DNA of 64,000 bases, from positions 1-64,000 of the forward strand of contig NZ_SHKI01000008.1 of NCBI RefSeq assembly GCF_004217175.1, given 5' to 3'. Both the position numbers and the translations under genes were made by a program. This document shows positions 54,365 to 63,896 of this stretch, piece after piece. The DNA comes from Leucobacter luti (GTDB lineage Bacteria; Actinomycetota; Actinomycetes; Actinomycetales; Microbacteriaceae). The notes under the pieces are model-generated. The model was given only the letters and a program-made list of their open reading frames with translations, searched no databases and was not told the DNA's origin. The stretch's first letter is position 1. The number at the start of each line of letters is the position of its first letter.

Positions 54365-57300
54365 CTACGGGAGCTCGGGGAACTCCTGCTCATCGACGTA
54401 TCCGAAGAACTCTCGCTCAACGACACCGCGTGCCCGCCGCGAGACGGCGAACCAGCGCTCCTCAAGCTCGGACGTGCGGCGGCGCGGCATCCCGAGCACA
54501 TTCGCGATCCCCTCGAGCTCGTTGCGGTCGGTGGGGAGCGCGTCCGAGGAGCGGCCGTTCCAGAGCTTCAGTGCCGAGCGCACACTGCTCGCGAAGCGCC
54601 ACGACTCCGCGAGGTGCTCAGCGTCGTCGGGCGCGATCAGCTCACGGTCCACGGCGGCCGCAAGCGCGGTGAGGGTGGCAACGGTGCGCAGCTCGGGGTG
54701 CGCGGCGCCGTGCCGCAGCTGCAGCAGCTGCACCAGCCACTCCACGTCGCTCACTCCCCCCGGCCCAAGCTTGAGGTGGCGGGTGGGGTCGGCGCCGCGC
54801 GGCAGCCGCTCGGCCTCGACGCGCGCCTTCATGCGGCGCACCTCGCGGGTCTGCGTCTCTGTGAAGTTCGCGGGGTACCGGATCTCGTCGGCGAGCTCGA
54901 TGAACGCGGCGCCCAGCGCCGGATCCCCCGCCACGGGGCGCGCGCGCAGCAGCGCCTGCGCCTCCCACGTGACCGACCAGCGCTCGTAGTAGGCGCGCGA
55001 CGCGTCGAGACTGCGCGCGAGCGGCCCGTTCTTGCCCTCCGGCCGCAGATCGAAGTCGAGGTCCACGGCGAAGCGCGGGTCGGAGACGAGGCGTCGCAGC
55101 TCGGACACCCGCTTGATCGCCTCGCGCGCCGCCGCGTCGGGTGCGACGTCGGTGAGCGGGCGGTACACGGCGATGAGGTCGATATCCGAGGCAAAGCCCA
55201 TCTCACCCCCGCCGTAACGTCCCATGCCGATCAGGGCCAGCGCGACGTTCGGGGTGACGCCCGCGGCCGCCTCCGCGCGTCCAAGCGCGAGCAGCAGGCC
55301 GTCAAGAAGCGCCGTGTGCGCGGAGTCGAGACCGACGGCCACCTCGGGGTCGTCAATCACGCCGGTGATGCGCCCCATCGCGAGCCTGAGGACTTCCCGC
55401 CGGTGCACCGTGCGCAGCGCGGCGGCCGCTTCGTCGAGCGTGGCCCGGCGCGACGCGAGCGCGCGCATCTCCTCAAGCAGCGTCGTGAGGCCGATGGGGC
55501 GCAGCAGCGCATCGCGCTCCAGCCACGCCACGGCGTCCGGAATCGTCTCGAGCAGCTCTGCGGCGAAGCGTGAGGACGACAGCACACGCGTGAGGCGCTC
55601 TGCGGCCTCGGTGCCGTCGCGCAGCAGCCGCAGGTACCAGGGCGCCTCGCTGTTCGCCTCGCTCACGCGCCTGAACGCGATGAGCCCGTAGTCGGGGTCG
55701 GTCCCGTCGGCGAGCCACTGCAAGAGCACGGGCAGCAGGTTGCGGTGGATGCGGGCGCGACGCTTGGTGCCGCGCGTAAGCGCCGTGAGGTGCCGCATCG
55801 CGCCGTCCGGGTCCCGGAAGCCGATGCTCGCGAGCCGGGCGCGCGCCTCGTCGCTGCCGAGCACCAGCTCTTCTTCCGGGAGGGCAGCGACCGCGCTGAG
55901 CAGCGGCGCGTAGAAGATCTTCAGGTGCAGCTCGCGCACCTCGCGCTTGGTGCGCCCCCAGGCCGCAAGGAGCTCGTCGCCCGTGGCGGCGAGCCCGCTC
56001 GCACGCGCAAGCACGCGCAGCCCCTCCGGATCGAGCGGCATGATCGCGGTGCGACGCAGTTCGCGCAGCTGCAACCGGTGCTCGAGCACGCGCAAGAACT
56101 GGTAGTCGGCGATGAGTCGCTCGCCGTCGCTCCGGGCGACGTACCCGCCGTCGACGAGCGCGCGCAGGGCGGGTAGGGTGCCGCGCAGGTGCAATCGCTC
56201 GGTGTACTGGCCGTGAACGAGCTGCAGCAGCTGCACGCTGAACTCGATGTCGCGCAGGCCGCCCGGCCCGAGCTTGAGCTGCACCTCAAGGTCGTCGTCG
56301 GCGATGTGCTCGGTGACGCGCTCGCGCATCCGCTGCACGGATCCGACGAAGTCTTCGCGGGACGAAGAGGACCAGACGAGATCGCGGGTGCCGGCCACAA
56401 ACTCGGCGCCGAGCGCCAGGTCGCCGGCGAGCGGACGGGCTTTCAGGAGCGCCTGAAACTCCCAGCCCTTGGCCCAGCGATCGTAGTACGCGAGCATCGA
56501 GCCGAGCGTGCGCACGAGTGCGCCGTGCCGTCCCTCGGGGCGAAGGTTGGCATCGAGCTGCCACAGCGGCGGCTCGATGCCGGGATCGTGAATCCCCCGC
56601 ATGGTCTCGGTGGCGAGCCGCGTGGCGATCCGGATCATGCCGTCCGTGTCGAGCTCGGAATCCTCCTCGCACTCGGCAATGAAGACGACGTCAACGTCGG
56701 AGACCACGTTGAGTTCTTCGGCGCCGCACTTGCCCATCGCGACCACGGCGAGGCGCGTCGCCGCGAGACGCTCGGCCCGCACCGGCGGGCCGCTCAGTCC
56801 CGCGGCGAGGGTTGCCCGCGCCACCGTGAGGGATGCCTCAACGGCTGCCGCCGCGAGCACGGAGAGCGAGGCGGCCACGGCCTCGAAGCTCTCGAGCGCG
56901 CGACCCTCCGCCGCCCGTTCGAGGTCAAACAGCATCACGCGCGCGAGCTGGCGCCGATACGCGACCCGCAGCGCGGTCCAGCCAGCCTCGGCAGGAACCG
57001 CGCCCCCGGCGTGCTCGGCCCCGGCCACGGCATCGAGCAGGGCCGCCTGGGCCTCGCCCGCATCCACGAGCGCCCCACCCTCACCCAGCAGCTCGGCCAG
57101 CCCAGCCGGATGCCGCACAAAGAAGTCGCCGAGGGCGGGGGACGCACCCACGAGGAGGCAGAGCCTGCGCAGCGTCTCCGCGCCGAGGTCTGCGGCGATC
57201 GCGGGGTGGCGCTCAAGCAGGTCCCTGACACGGATCAGCGCCGCGTCGGAGTCCGCCGCCGCGCTGAAGGCGCGCAGGAGCTCGTCCTGACTCACCGGGA

Positions 57301-57403
57301 GATCGGGCAGCAGCGCGGCCAGGCCGTCTCGGGAGCCCGTGAGCTCCTGGAAGCCAGCCCGTGCGACCTCGGCGAGTTTGAGCCCGCGGGGTTCGTCAGC
57401 CAT
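54365..57403 (-). CDS. glnE: Bifunctional glutamine synthetase adenylyltransferase/deadenylase
   Basis: The 1012-residue protein has two nucleotidyltransferase domains separated by a linker: the N-terminal one with V-V-A-M-G-K-C-G-A-E-E-L-N-V-V-S-D-V-D-V-V-F and the C-terminal one with L-I-G-M-G-R-Y-G-G-G-E-M-G-F-A-S-D-I-D-L-I-A. It modifies the Tyr of GlnA to switch it off or on. ATG 57403 is taken as start; a GTG at 57421 overlapping the glnA2 stop (GTGA) is also possible and would couple the two genes. Confidence 0.92.
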   Translation of the reverse strand: MADEPRGLKLAEVARAGFQELTGSRDGLAALLPDLPVSQDELLRAFSAAADSDAALIRVRDLLERHPAIAADLGAETLRRLCLLVGASPALGDFFVRHPAGLAELLGEGGALVDAGEAQAALLDAVAGAEHAGGAVPAEAGWTALRVAYRRQLARVMLFDLERAAEGRALESFEAVAASLSVLAAAAVEASLTVARATLAAGLSGPPVRAERLAATRLAVVAMGKCGAEELNVVSDVDVVFIAECEEDSELDTDGMIRIATRLATETMRGIHDPGIEPPLWQLDANLRPEGRHGALVRTLGSMLAYYDRWAKGWEFQALLKARPLAGDLALGAEFVAGTRDLVWSSSSREDFVGSVQRMRERVTEHIADDDLEVQLKLGPGGLRDIEFSVQLLQLVHGQYTERLHLRGTLPALRALVDGGYVARSDGERLIADYQFLRVLEHRLQLRELRRTAIMPLDPEGLRVLARASGLAATGDELLAAWGRTKREVRELHLKIFYAPLLSAVAALPEEELVLGSDEARARLASIGFRDPDGAMRHLTALTRGTKRRARIHRNLLPVLLQWLADGTDPDYGLIAFRRVSEANSEAPWYLRLLRDGTEAAERLTRVLSSSRFAAELLETIPDAVAWLERDALLRPIGLTTLLEEMRALASRRATLDEAAAALRTVHRREVLRLAMGRITGVIDDPEVAVGLDSAHTALLDGLLLALGRAEAAAGVTPNVALALIGMGRYGGGEMGFASDIDLIAVYRPLTDVAPDAAAREAIKRVSELRRLVSDPRFAVDLDFDLRPEGKNGPLARSLDASRAYYERWSVTWEAQALLRARPVAGDPALGAAFIELADEIRYPANFTETQTREVRRMKARVEAERLPRGADPTRHLKLGPGGVSDVEWLVQLLQLRHGAAHPELRTVATLTALAAAVDRELIAPDDAEHLAESWRFASSVRSALKLWNGRSSDALPTDRNELEGIANVLGMPRRRTSELEERWFAVSRRARGVVEREFFGYVDEQEFPELP

Positions 57404-57417
57404 CGGACCTCGCCGCG

Positions 57418-58755
57418 TCACACCGTGTCGAGCATCGATGACAGCTCGTAGGGCGTCACCTGGCTGCGGTACTCGGCCACCTCGCGCCGCTTGTCGCGGA
57501 GGAAGTAGGCGAACACTTGCTCACCGAGGGTCTCCGCGACCAGCTCTGAGCGCTCCATGACCGCGAGCGCGTGGTCGAGGCTCGTGGGCAGCGGGTCGAA
57601 CCCCATGGCCCGACGCTCGCCATCGCTGAGCGCCCAGACGTTGTTCTCAGCCTCGGGCGGCAGCTCGTACTCCTCGCTGATGCCCTTCAAACCGGCAGCA
57701 AGCAGCACCGAGAGCCCCAGGTACGGGTTGACCGCGCTATCGAGGCCGCGGTACTCCACCCGCGCCGCGCCGCCCTTGCCGGGCTTGTACATCGGAACGC
57801 GCACGAGCGCCGAGCGGTTGTTGTGGCCCCAGCTCACGAATGAGGGGGCCTCGTCGCCGCCCCAGAGCCGCTTGTACGAGTTGATGTACTGGTTCGTGAT
57901 CGCCGTGATCTCGGGGGCGTGCTTGAGCAGCCCGGCTACGAAGCGGCGGCCCGTCTGCGAGAGCTGGTACTTGGCTGCCGGATCGTAGAACGCGTTCGTG
58001 TCGCCCTCGAAGAGCGAGAGGTGCGTGTGCATGCCCGAGCCGGGGTGCCCGGCGAGCGGCTTCGGCATGAACGTGGCGTGCACGCCCTGCGAGATCGCCA
58101 CCTCCTTGATGACCGTGCGGAACGTCATCAGGTTGTCGGCGGTGGTGAGCGCGTCTGCGTACCGAAGGTCGATCTCATTCTGCCCGGGCCCGGCCTCGTG
58201 GTGGCTGAACTCGACCGAGATACCGAGGTCTTCGAGCATCGCGACGCTCTCGCGACGGAAGTCGTGGGCCGTGCCGCCGGGCACGTTGTCGAAGTAGCCG
58301 GCGCGGTCAACGGGCACGGGTCCCTTGCGGCCGAAGTCCTTCGACTTCAGCAGGTAGAACTCCACCTCGGGGTGCGTGTAGAACGTGAAGCCCTGCTCGG
58401 CGGCGTGCGCGAGCGTGCGCTTGAGCACGTTGCGCGGATCCGCCACCGCTGGCTCGCCGTTTGGCGTGCTGATGTCGCAGAACATGCGCGCCGTGGGCGC
58501 CTCCTTGCTGCGCCAGGGCAGCAGCTGGAAGGTGCTCGGATCGGGTACCGCGAGCAGATCGGACTCGTACGCGCGAGTCATACCCTCAATCGCTGAGCCA
58601 TCGAAGCCGATGCCCTCGCTGAATGCGCCCTCCACCTCGGCGGGGGCGAGCGCAACGGATTTCAGCGTGCCAGACACATCGCTAAACCAGAGGCGCACGA
58701 ACTTTACGCCGCGCTCCTCGATCGTACGAAGGACGAAATCACGCTGTTTGCTCAC
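57418..58755 (-). CDS. glnA2: Glutamine synthetase type I (GlnA2)
   Basis: The 445-residue protein is a GS paralogue with the same core motifs (G-F-D-G-S-A-I-E-G-M, Y-T-H-P-E-V-E-F-Y-L, S-G-M-H-T-H-L-S-L). The adenylylation loop is replaced by S-W-G-H-N-N-R-S-A-L-V, lacking the Tyr. In several Actinobacteria a second glnA-like enzyme lies next to glnE; its in vivo role varies. Confidence 0.88.
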   Translation of the reverse strand: MSKQRDFVLRTIEERGVKFVRLWFSDVSGTLKSVALAPAEVEGAFSEGIGFDGSAIEGMTRAYESDLLAVPDPSTFQLLPWRSKEAPTARMFCDISTPNGEPAVADPRNVLKRTLAHAAEQGFTFYTHPEVEFYLLKSKDFGRKGPVPVDRAGYFDNVPGGTAHDFRRESVAMLEDLGISVEFSHHEAGPGQNEIDLRYADALTTADNLMTFRTVIKEVAISQGVHATFMPKPLAGHPGSGMHTHLSLFEGDTNAFYDPAAKYQLSQTGRRFVAGLLKHAPEITAITNQYINSYKRLWGGDEAPSFVSWGHNNRSALVRVPMYKPGKGGAARVEYRGLDSAVNPYLGLSVLLAAGLKGISEEYELPPEAENNVWALSDGERRAMGFDPLPTSLDHALAVMERSELVAETLGEQVFAYFLRDKRREVAEYRSQVTPYELSSMLDTV

Positions 58756-58878
58756 ACCGGCTCCGTTTCATTGGGGCGTTTCAGCTTCCGCGTGTAACAC
58801 GCGGTTGCTGCGTCGGGTTCAGACTACAACGCCCCCGTGACAGTCGTGTTACAGAACGCCTGCACGGGGGCGAGAACA

Positions 58879-59091
58879 CTAGCGCAGGCGGTCGTCTGCG
58901 TCGTCCTCCTCGCGCCACACCCGCGCGCGCTCCGCGATAATCGACTGCGCGTGGAGCGCTTCCTCGCGCGTGGTGAACGGCCCGATGCGATCGATGGACA
59001 GAGACTGGGGCCCGTCTTCGACCAGCCCGGTGTGCGTGTTGAACCAGTAGGTCTCTTCGGGATCGTCGATCCCCCACTCGCGCTTACTCAT
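58879..59091 (-). CDS. Small SPOR-domain-like protein
   Basis: The 70-residue protein starts at ATG 59091 after GAAGGGA. It reads E-W-G-I-D-D-P-E-E-T-Y-W-F-N-T-H-T-G-L-V-E-D-G-P-Q-S..., G-P-F-T-T-R-E-E-A-L-H-A. This is the short actinobacterial SPOR-type family often found beside map. The gap to glnA2 (58756-58878) has no gene. Confidence 0.85.
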   Translation of the reverse strand: MSKREWGIDDPEETYWFNTHTGLVEDGPQSLSIDRIGPFTTREEALHAQSIIAERARVWREEDDADDRLR

Positions 59092-59158
59092 GAGCGTGTT
59101 CCCTTCGCTTTTGCCTTCGCGCGCGGTGAGCACCGCGTGTACTTCATAGACTAGATGC

Positions 59159-60028
59159 ATGCCCTTCGACACACACGGAAATTTGATCCCCGGCACGCGA
59201 CCGGCCGCGCGACAGGTCCCGGCGAGCATCGCTCGTCCCCCCTACGTGGGTCTGGTCGCTCCCCCGGCGCACGTGGGCGACAACACCTACACGGAGGATG
59301 AGATCGCGCGTATCCGCGCGGCCGGGCGGATCGCGTCCCGGGCGCTCGACGCCGTGGCGGCTGTGGTGCGGCCGGGCGTCACCACGGCAGAGCTTGACCG
59401 CGTGGCACACGAGTACGTTGTCGGCGCGGGCGCGTACCCGTCAACGCTCGGGTACCGTGGCTTCCCCGCGTCCTCCTGCACGTCGGTGAACGAGGTGATC
59501 TGCCACGGTATCCCCGACGACACGGTGCTGCGCGAAGGAGACATCGTCAACGTCGATGTGACCGCGTACCTCGACGGGGTGCACGGCGACACCAACCGCA
59601 CCTTCCGCGTGGGCGAGGTGACGGAGGAGATCGACCTGCTCGTGGAGCGCACACACGAGGCAATGATGCGCGGGATCAAGGCGGCAAAGCCCGGCCGGGC
59701 CGTCAACGTGATCGGCCGCGTCATCGAGACCTACGCCAAGCGCTTCGGCTACGGGGTGGTGCGTGATTTCACCGGCCACGGCGTGGGCACGTCGTTCCAC
59801 ACGGGGCTCATCATCCCCCACTATGATTCAGCGCCCACCTACGGCGACATCATCGTGCCGGGCATGGTCTTCACCGTTGAACCGATGCTGACGCTCGGCA
59901 CACACGAGTGGGATCAGTGGAGCGACGGCTGGACGGTCACCACCCGCGACAAGAGTGTCACCGCACAGTTTGAGCACACCATCGTGGTGCGCGAGGACGG
60001 CTTCGAGCTCCTCACCGTTTCCGACTAG
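59159..60028 (+). CDS. map: Methionine aminopeptidase type I
   Basis: The 289-residue protein starts at ATG 59159 and has an N-terminal extension of about 40 residues with a Pro-rich patch, as in actinobacterial type 1c enzymes. The metal ligands are in [29 protein letters not shown] and Q-F-E-H-T-I-V-V. It removes N-terminal Met from nascent proteins. Confidence 0.95.
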   Translation: MPFDTHGNLIPGTRPAARQVPASIARPPYVGLVAPPAHVGDNTYTEDEIARIRAAGRIASRALDAVAAVVRPGVTTAELDRVAHEYVVGAGAYPSTLGYRGFPASSCTSVNEVICHGIPDDTVLREGDIVNVDVTAYLDGVHGDTNRTFRVGEVTEEIDLLVERTHEAMMRGIKAAKPGRAVNVIGRVIETYAKRFGYGVVRDFTGHGVGTSFHTGLIIPHYDSAPTYGDIIVPGMVFTVEPMLTLGTHEWDQWSDGWTVTTRDKSVTAQFEHTIVVREDGFELLTVSD

Positions 60029-60047
60029 GCGGTCGCCCCCCCAACGA

Positions 60048-60080
60048 ACACAGCCCCGGCGCAGTGCGCCGGGGCTGTGT
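60048..60080 (+). terminator. Terminator after map
   Basis: Stem acacagccccggcgc / gcgccggggctgtgt with a short loop, 20 bp behind the map stop. Confidence 0.85.
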
Positions 60081-60082
60081 GT

Positions 60083-60463
60083 GGAATGGGCCGGATCATA
60101 CGCCGGGTTCTGTCGCGCTGAACGAGTTCAGCGGTGACGGTCATCTCTCTCGGGGCACTGTTGCCAGTACCCTCTAGCGGCCTACCCGAGGACTCGGCGG
60201 GGCGCGTCATCATCCTCTGTCTGGCCTTGCTCCGAACGAGGTTTACCTGGCCGCCCGTGTCACCACGAGCGCCGGTGGTCTCTTACACCACCCTTTCAGC
60301 CTTACCCGGCGCGGCAAGCCTCGCCGGGCGGTCTACTCTCTGTTGCACTTTCTCGCGGGTTACCCCGGGTGGGCGTTACCCACCGTTCTCCCCTGCGGAG
60401 CCCGGACGTTCCTCGGCGCGTGCACTCTCGTGCCGCGACGCGACCGCCTCACCGACCCATTCC
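60083..60463 (-). ncRNA. rnpB: RNase P RNA
   Basis: The minus strand shows the conserved bacterial RNase P RNA elements in order: GAGGAACGTCCGGGCTCC (CR I), AGGGTGAAAGGGTG and GTAAGAGACCACC (the P10-P11 region), and near the 3' end ACAGAACCCGGCGTATG (CR V with P2). The ends, ggaatggg and cccattcc, pair as P1. The ribonucleoprotein matures the 5' ends of tRNAs. Borders are set by P1 and are accurate to a few bases. Confidence 0.95.
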
Positions 60464-60613
60464 GCACCCCAGTCTAGCGACTGCGCGGAACAGCGCCGAA
60501 ATCGCACCGCGAGACGACCCAGCGGCGTCACCGGTTCAGCAAGCTCGCCCGCTGCCGCCACCCGGTCAGCCGATCGGTGGCACCCGGCCAGCCAAGCGGT
60601 GGCACCCGGCTGA

Positions 60614-61342
60614 CTACTCCTCGTCGACGCGGACGAGGATCGCGCCGGTGCCGGGGCAGTACACGAGCTCGTCGGGCGCGGCGGCGCGGATGTCACTGAG
60701 CTCAGCGGGCGCGAGGGCCATGTTGCTCGCCTCGGACACGTTGCCGCGCAGGCGGGCCGCGCCGATCCCGATCCGCGCACGGAGCGCCTCGTACTCGGCG
60801 AGCACGTCGCGCTGCACCTCGGCCGCGAGCCCGGCCCGCTCCTCGGCGTTCGATGCCAGCTCGCGGTCGATCGCGGCCTCGGCAGCGTCAATTGCGTCCT
60901 GGAGTTCTGCCCGGCGCGCGTCAACGCCGCCGAGCACGCGCTCGGCCTCGGCGAACGCGGCCTGAGCCTGCTCCTGCAGCTCCATGATCTCAAGCTGGCG
61001 CTCCTCGAGCTCGCTCATGCGCCGCGCGAGCGTGTCGAGCTCGCTCTGCAGCGCTTGCGCCTCCTTCGAGGAGGTACTCACGGCGATGAGCTCCTCGTCG
61101 CGGGTGCGGCGCTGACGCACGAGCGTCACGTCTGCCTCAACGCGCTCGATCTCGGCGGTGTGCGTGTCGAGCTCGCGCTGCGCGGCCATGTAGCTCTCGC
61201 GAGCCGCTCCAATCTCGTCGCTCAGCCCGTCGAGCGCCGCGCGCTCCGGCAGGGTGGCGCGCCTGCGGCGCAACCGTGCGATGGTGGTGTCGAGATCTTG
61301 CAGTTCGAGCAGGAGTCGCTGCTGGCGAGGGCTGGCCTTCAT
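60614..61342 (-). CDS. CT398-like coiled-coil protein with degenerate C-terminal zinc ribbon
   Basis: The 242-residue protein has a long coiled coil (about 1-185) and the short C-terminal ribbon domain of the CT398/DUF164 family. Where the family has two C-x-x-C pairs, this one has N-V-S-E-A-S and Y-C-P-G-T-G-A-I-L-V-R, so three of four Cys are gone. The fold may be kept without zinc, perhaps throughout this lineage. Family members are linked to translation-related processes only loosely. It is followed by the NIF3 gene upstream on the same strand. Confidence 0.85.
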   Translation of the reverse strand: MKASPRQQRLLLELQDLDTTIARLRRRRATLPERAALDGLSDEIGAARESYMAAQRELDTHTAEIERVEADVTLVRQRRTRDEELIAVSTSSKEAQALQSELDTLARRMSELEERQLEIMELQEQAQAAFAEAERVLGGVDARRAELQDAIDAAEAAIDRELASNAEERAGLAAEVQRDVLAEYEALRARIGIGAARLRGNVSEASNMALAPAELSDIRAAAPDELVYCPGTGAILVRVDEE

Positions 61343-61362
61343 ACCCTTAGCCTAGCGGTGAG

Positions 61363-62199
61363 TCAGCCCGCCGCCCCCACCGAAAAGTCCCACGGGTCGG
61401 TGCGCAGCTCGCTCACTCGGAACTCCACGCCGGGCAGCCGCGCGGCGAGCCGCTCCGCCGCGCCAGCGAGCCACAGCGACTCGCTCGCCCAGTGCGCCAC
61501 ATCAACGAGCGCGGGCCCGCCCACCGCGGACGAGAGCTCAAGCGACTCCTGGGCGGGGTGGTGGCGAAGGTCCGAGGTCACATAGACGTCTGCGCCGCGC
61601 ACCTCCGGGTGGTCGAGCAGGCTGTCCCCGGCTCCGCCGAGGAGGGCGACCCGGGAGATCATGCGCTCCGGGTCGCCGGCAACCCGCACCCCCGTCACGG
61701 TCCGCGGCAGTTCGGCGGCGACCCGCCCGGCGAAGGCGCGGAGCGTGAGCGGCGCGGCGAGATCGCCGACGCGGCCAATCCCGGCAGCGGGATCGGCCCC
61801 GGGGACGATCGGGCGCGCGTGCAGGAGGCCGAGCCTGCGCGCGATCACGTCGGAGACGCCCCCCTCGGGCGCGTCAGCGTTCGTGTGCGCCGCGAGCAGG
61901 GCGCACTCGCCCCGAATGAGCCGCGCGAGCAGCGCGCCCTTTGCCGTGTCCTCGGCGAGCGTGTGAATGCCACGCAGCAACAGCGGGTGGTGGGTGAGCA
62001 GCGCGTCGGCGCGCCAGTCGAGCGCCTCCGAAACCGTGGCATCGACCGCGTCGACCGCGAGCAGGACGCGGCGGAGCGGAGCCCCGTCGGCGCCGGATAC
62101 GAGGCCGACTCGGTCCCAGCTCTCGGCGGTCGCGGCCGGCCACATCTCCTCGGCGACGCGGCGCAGATCGGCGATGGTGTGAGCTGGGACGGTGGACAC
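61363..62199 (-). CDS. NIF3-like dinuclear metal-centre protein
   Basis: The 278-residue protein belongs to the Nif3/YbgI family. L-L-T-H-H-P-L-L-L-R-G near 80 and A-A-H-T-N-A-D-A near 118 are two of the conserved metal-binding stretches; a third His region is V-D-V-A-H-W-A-S near 235. These hexameric proteins may act as GTP cyclohydrolase-I-like enzymes. The stop is followed 20 bp later by the coiled-coil gene. Confidence 0.88.
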   Translation of the reverse strand: MSTVPAHTIADLRRVAEEMWPAATAESWDRVGLVSGADGAPLRRVLLAVDAVDATVSEALDWRADALLTHHPLLLRGIHTLAEDTAKGALLARLIRGECALLAAHTNADAPEGGVSDVIARRLGLLHARPIVPGADPAAGIGRVGDLAAPLTLRAFAGRVAAELPRTVTGVRVAGDPERMISRVALLGGAGDSLLDHPEVRGADVYVTSDLRHHPAQESLELSSAVGGPALVDVAHWASESLWLAGAAERLAARLPGVEFRVSELRTDPWDFSVGAAG

Positions 62200-62202
62200 G
62201 GG

Positions 62203-62868
62203 CTACCTCCGAAGGAGTTTGCGGGCGATGACGTTGCCGAGCAGCTGGACGAGCTGCACGATCAGAATGATGATGAGCACCGCGGACCAGGTGACCCACG
62301 GGTTGAACTGACGATACCCGTACTGCAGGGCGAGGTTGCCGAGCCCGCCGCCGCCAACCACGCCGGCCATTGCGGTCATATCGACCACCGCGATGAACGC
62401 AAAGGTGTAGCCGAGCACGAGCGGGCCGAGCCCCTCGGGGATCAGTACCGTGAAGATGGTGCGCAGCGGACCGGCCCCCATCGCGCGGGACGCCTCAATC
62501 ACGCCGGGCGAGACCGTCAGGAGGTTTTGCTCGACGAGGCGCGCAATGCCGAACGTGGCCGCGAACACGAGCACGAACATGAGGGCGCGATCCCCGATCC
62601 CCGTACCGACCACGAGTCGCGCCACCGGAGTGAGCGCCGCAATCAGAATCACGAACGGGATCGGGCGGAAGAAATTGACGAGGAAGTTTAGGATCACGAA
62701 CACGCCGCGGTTCTGCAGCAGTCCCCCGCGCCGGGTGACCGTGAGCGCCACGCCCACGACGAGCCCGATGGCCCCGCCGATGCCCATGGCGACGACCACG
62801 TACATGAGGGTCTGCAGCGTGGCCTCAAGGAACTTGCCGCTCGCGAGCAGGTCAAGAAGTCGGTCCAT
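62203..62868 (-). CDS. metI: Methionine ABC transporter permease
   Basis: The 221-residue protein has five or six membrane helices and the permease EAA loop (E-A-S-R-A-M-G-A-G-P-L-R-T-I-F-T-V-L-I-P-E), as in MetI. Its start overlaps the metN stop (TAATG). Importer of D/L-methionine with MetN and a MetQ lipoprotein that is not in this window. Confidence 0.92.
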   Translation of the reverse strand: MDRLLDLLASGKFLEATLQTLMYVVVAMGIGGAIGLVVGVALTVTRRGGLLQNRGVFVILNFLVNFFRPIPFVILIAALTPVARLVVGTGIGDRALMFVLVFAATFGIARLVEQNLLTVSPGVIEASRAMGAGPLRTIFTVLIPEGLGPLVLGYTFAFIAVVDMTAMAGVVGGGGLGNLALQYGYRQFNPWVTWSAVLIIILIVQLVQLLGNVIARKLLRR

Positions 62869-63896
62869 TAGGCGAGCACCTCCAGCTCGGTTTCCTGCGC
62901 GAGCGCTGCAACGGCGTGTTCCACGCGCAGTTCGTCTCCGATGAGCTCAAGCGTGAGCTTGCCGAAGCTTCTCCCGCCGACGTCCGTGATCCCGCCGTGG
63001 ACGATACTCACTCCCACGCCGCGCTCGGCGAGCGTGCGGAACACGACAGGCTGGTCAACGTCCCCGTCTCGGAACGTGAGGCTCACCAGCCGCCCGCGGT
63101 GCCGCTCGCGCAGCTTCTCCAGGTGGTCGGCCGCGGGCTGGCTCGGCAGCGCGGTGGCCACAAACTTGCGAGTGGTATCGCTCTCGGGCGCCGAGAACAC
63201 CTCGAACACGTCGCCCTGCTCCACCGTGCGGCCCCCGTCAATCACGGTGACCCGGTCGGCGATCTCGCGCACCACCTCCATCTCGTGGGTGATGAGAATG
63301 ATCGTGATCCCAAGCTCGTCGTTGACGCGCTTGAGCAGCGCGAGTACCTCGCGCGAGGTTTCGGGGTCGAGCGCGCTCGTCGCCTCGTCCGCGAGGAGCA
63401 CGCCGGGGGACGTCGCGAGCGCGCGGGCGATCCCGACGCGCTGCTTCTGCCCGCCAGAGAGCTGGTCCACGTACGCGCCGGCCCGATCCTGCAGCCCGAC
63501 GAAGTCGAGCAGTTCCGCCACGCGCGCGGCGCGCTCCGGGCCGGGCACGCCGGCGACCACGAGGGGGTACTCGACGTTCTTTGCCACCGTCTTCGAGTGG
63601 AACAGGTTGAACTGCTGAAAGATCATGCCGATCTGTGAGCGGATGGGGCGGAGCTGCCGCTCGGTGAGACCCGTCAGCTCGTCATCGCCGACGCGGATCG
63701 TTCCGCTCGTCGCGCGCTCAAGCCCGTTGATGAGGCGCAGGAGCGTGCTCTTGCCGGCGCCGGAGTAGCCGATAATCGCGTGGATCTCCCCCGACGCGAC
63801 CGAGATCGAGACGTCGTCGACCGCGACGATCTCGGGATCGCCCTTCCCGCGGCCCGGGTAGCGCTTGCCAACGCCGCTCAGTTGCACCCGTGTCAC
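62868..63896 (-). CDS. metN: Methionine ABC transporter ATP-binding protein
   Basis: The 342-residue protein starts at GTG 63896 after GAGAGGA. The ATPase part has Walker A G-Y-S-G-A-G-K-S-T, signature Q-L-S-G-G-Q-K-Q-R-V-G-I-A-R-A and Walker B V-L-L-A-D-E-A-T-S. The C-terminal 90 residues form the NIL regulatory domain that binds methionine (V-S-I-V-H-G-G-I-T-D-V-G-G-R-S-F-G-K-L-T-L). In MetN the NIL domain shuts transport off when methionine is plentiful. A metQ gene probably lies beyond the right edge. I see no S-box or other methionine riboswitch in the 104 bp upstream. Confidence 0.95.
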   Translation of the reverse strand: MTRVQLSGVGKRYPGRGKGDPEIVAVDDVSISVASGEIHAIIGYSGAGKSTLLRLINGLERATSGTIRVGDDELTGLTERQLRPIRSQIGMIFQQFNLFHSKTVAKNVEYPLVVAGVPGPERAARVAELLDFVGLQDRAGAYVDQLSGGQKQRVGIARALATSPGVLLADEATSALDPETSREVLALLKRVNDELGITIILITHEMEVVREIADRVTVIDGGRTVEQGDVFEVFSAPESDTTRKFVATALPSQPAADHLEKLRERHRGRLVSLTFRDGDVDQPVVFRTLAERGVGVSIVHGGITDVGGRSFGKLTLELIGDELRVEHAVAALAQETELEVLA

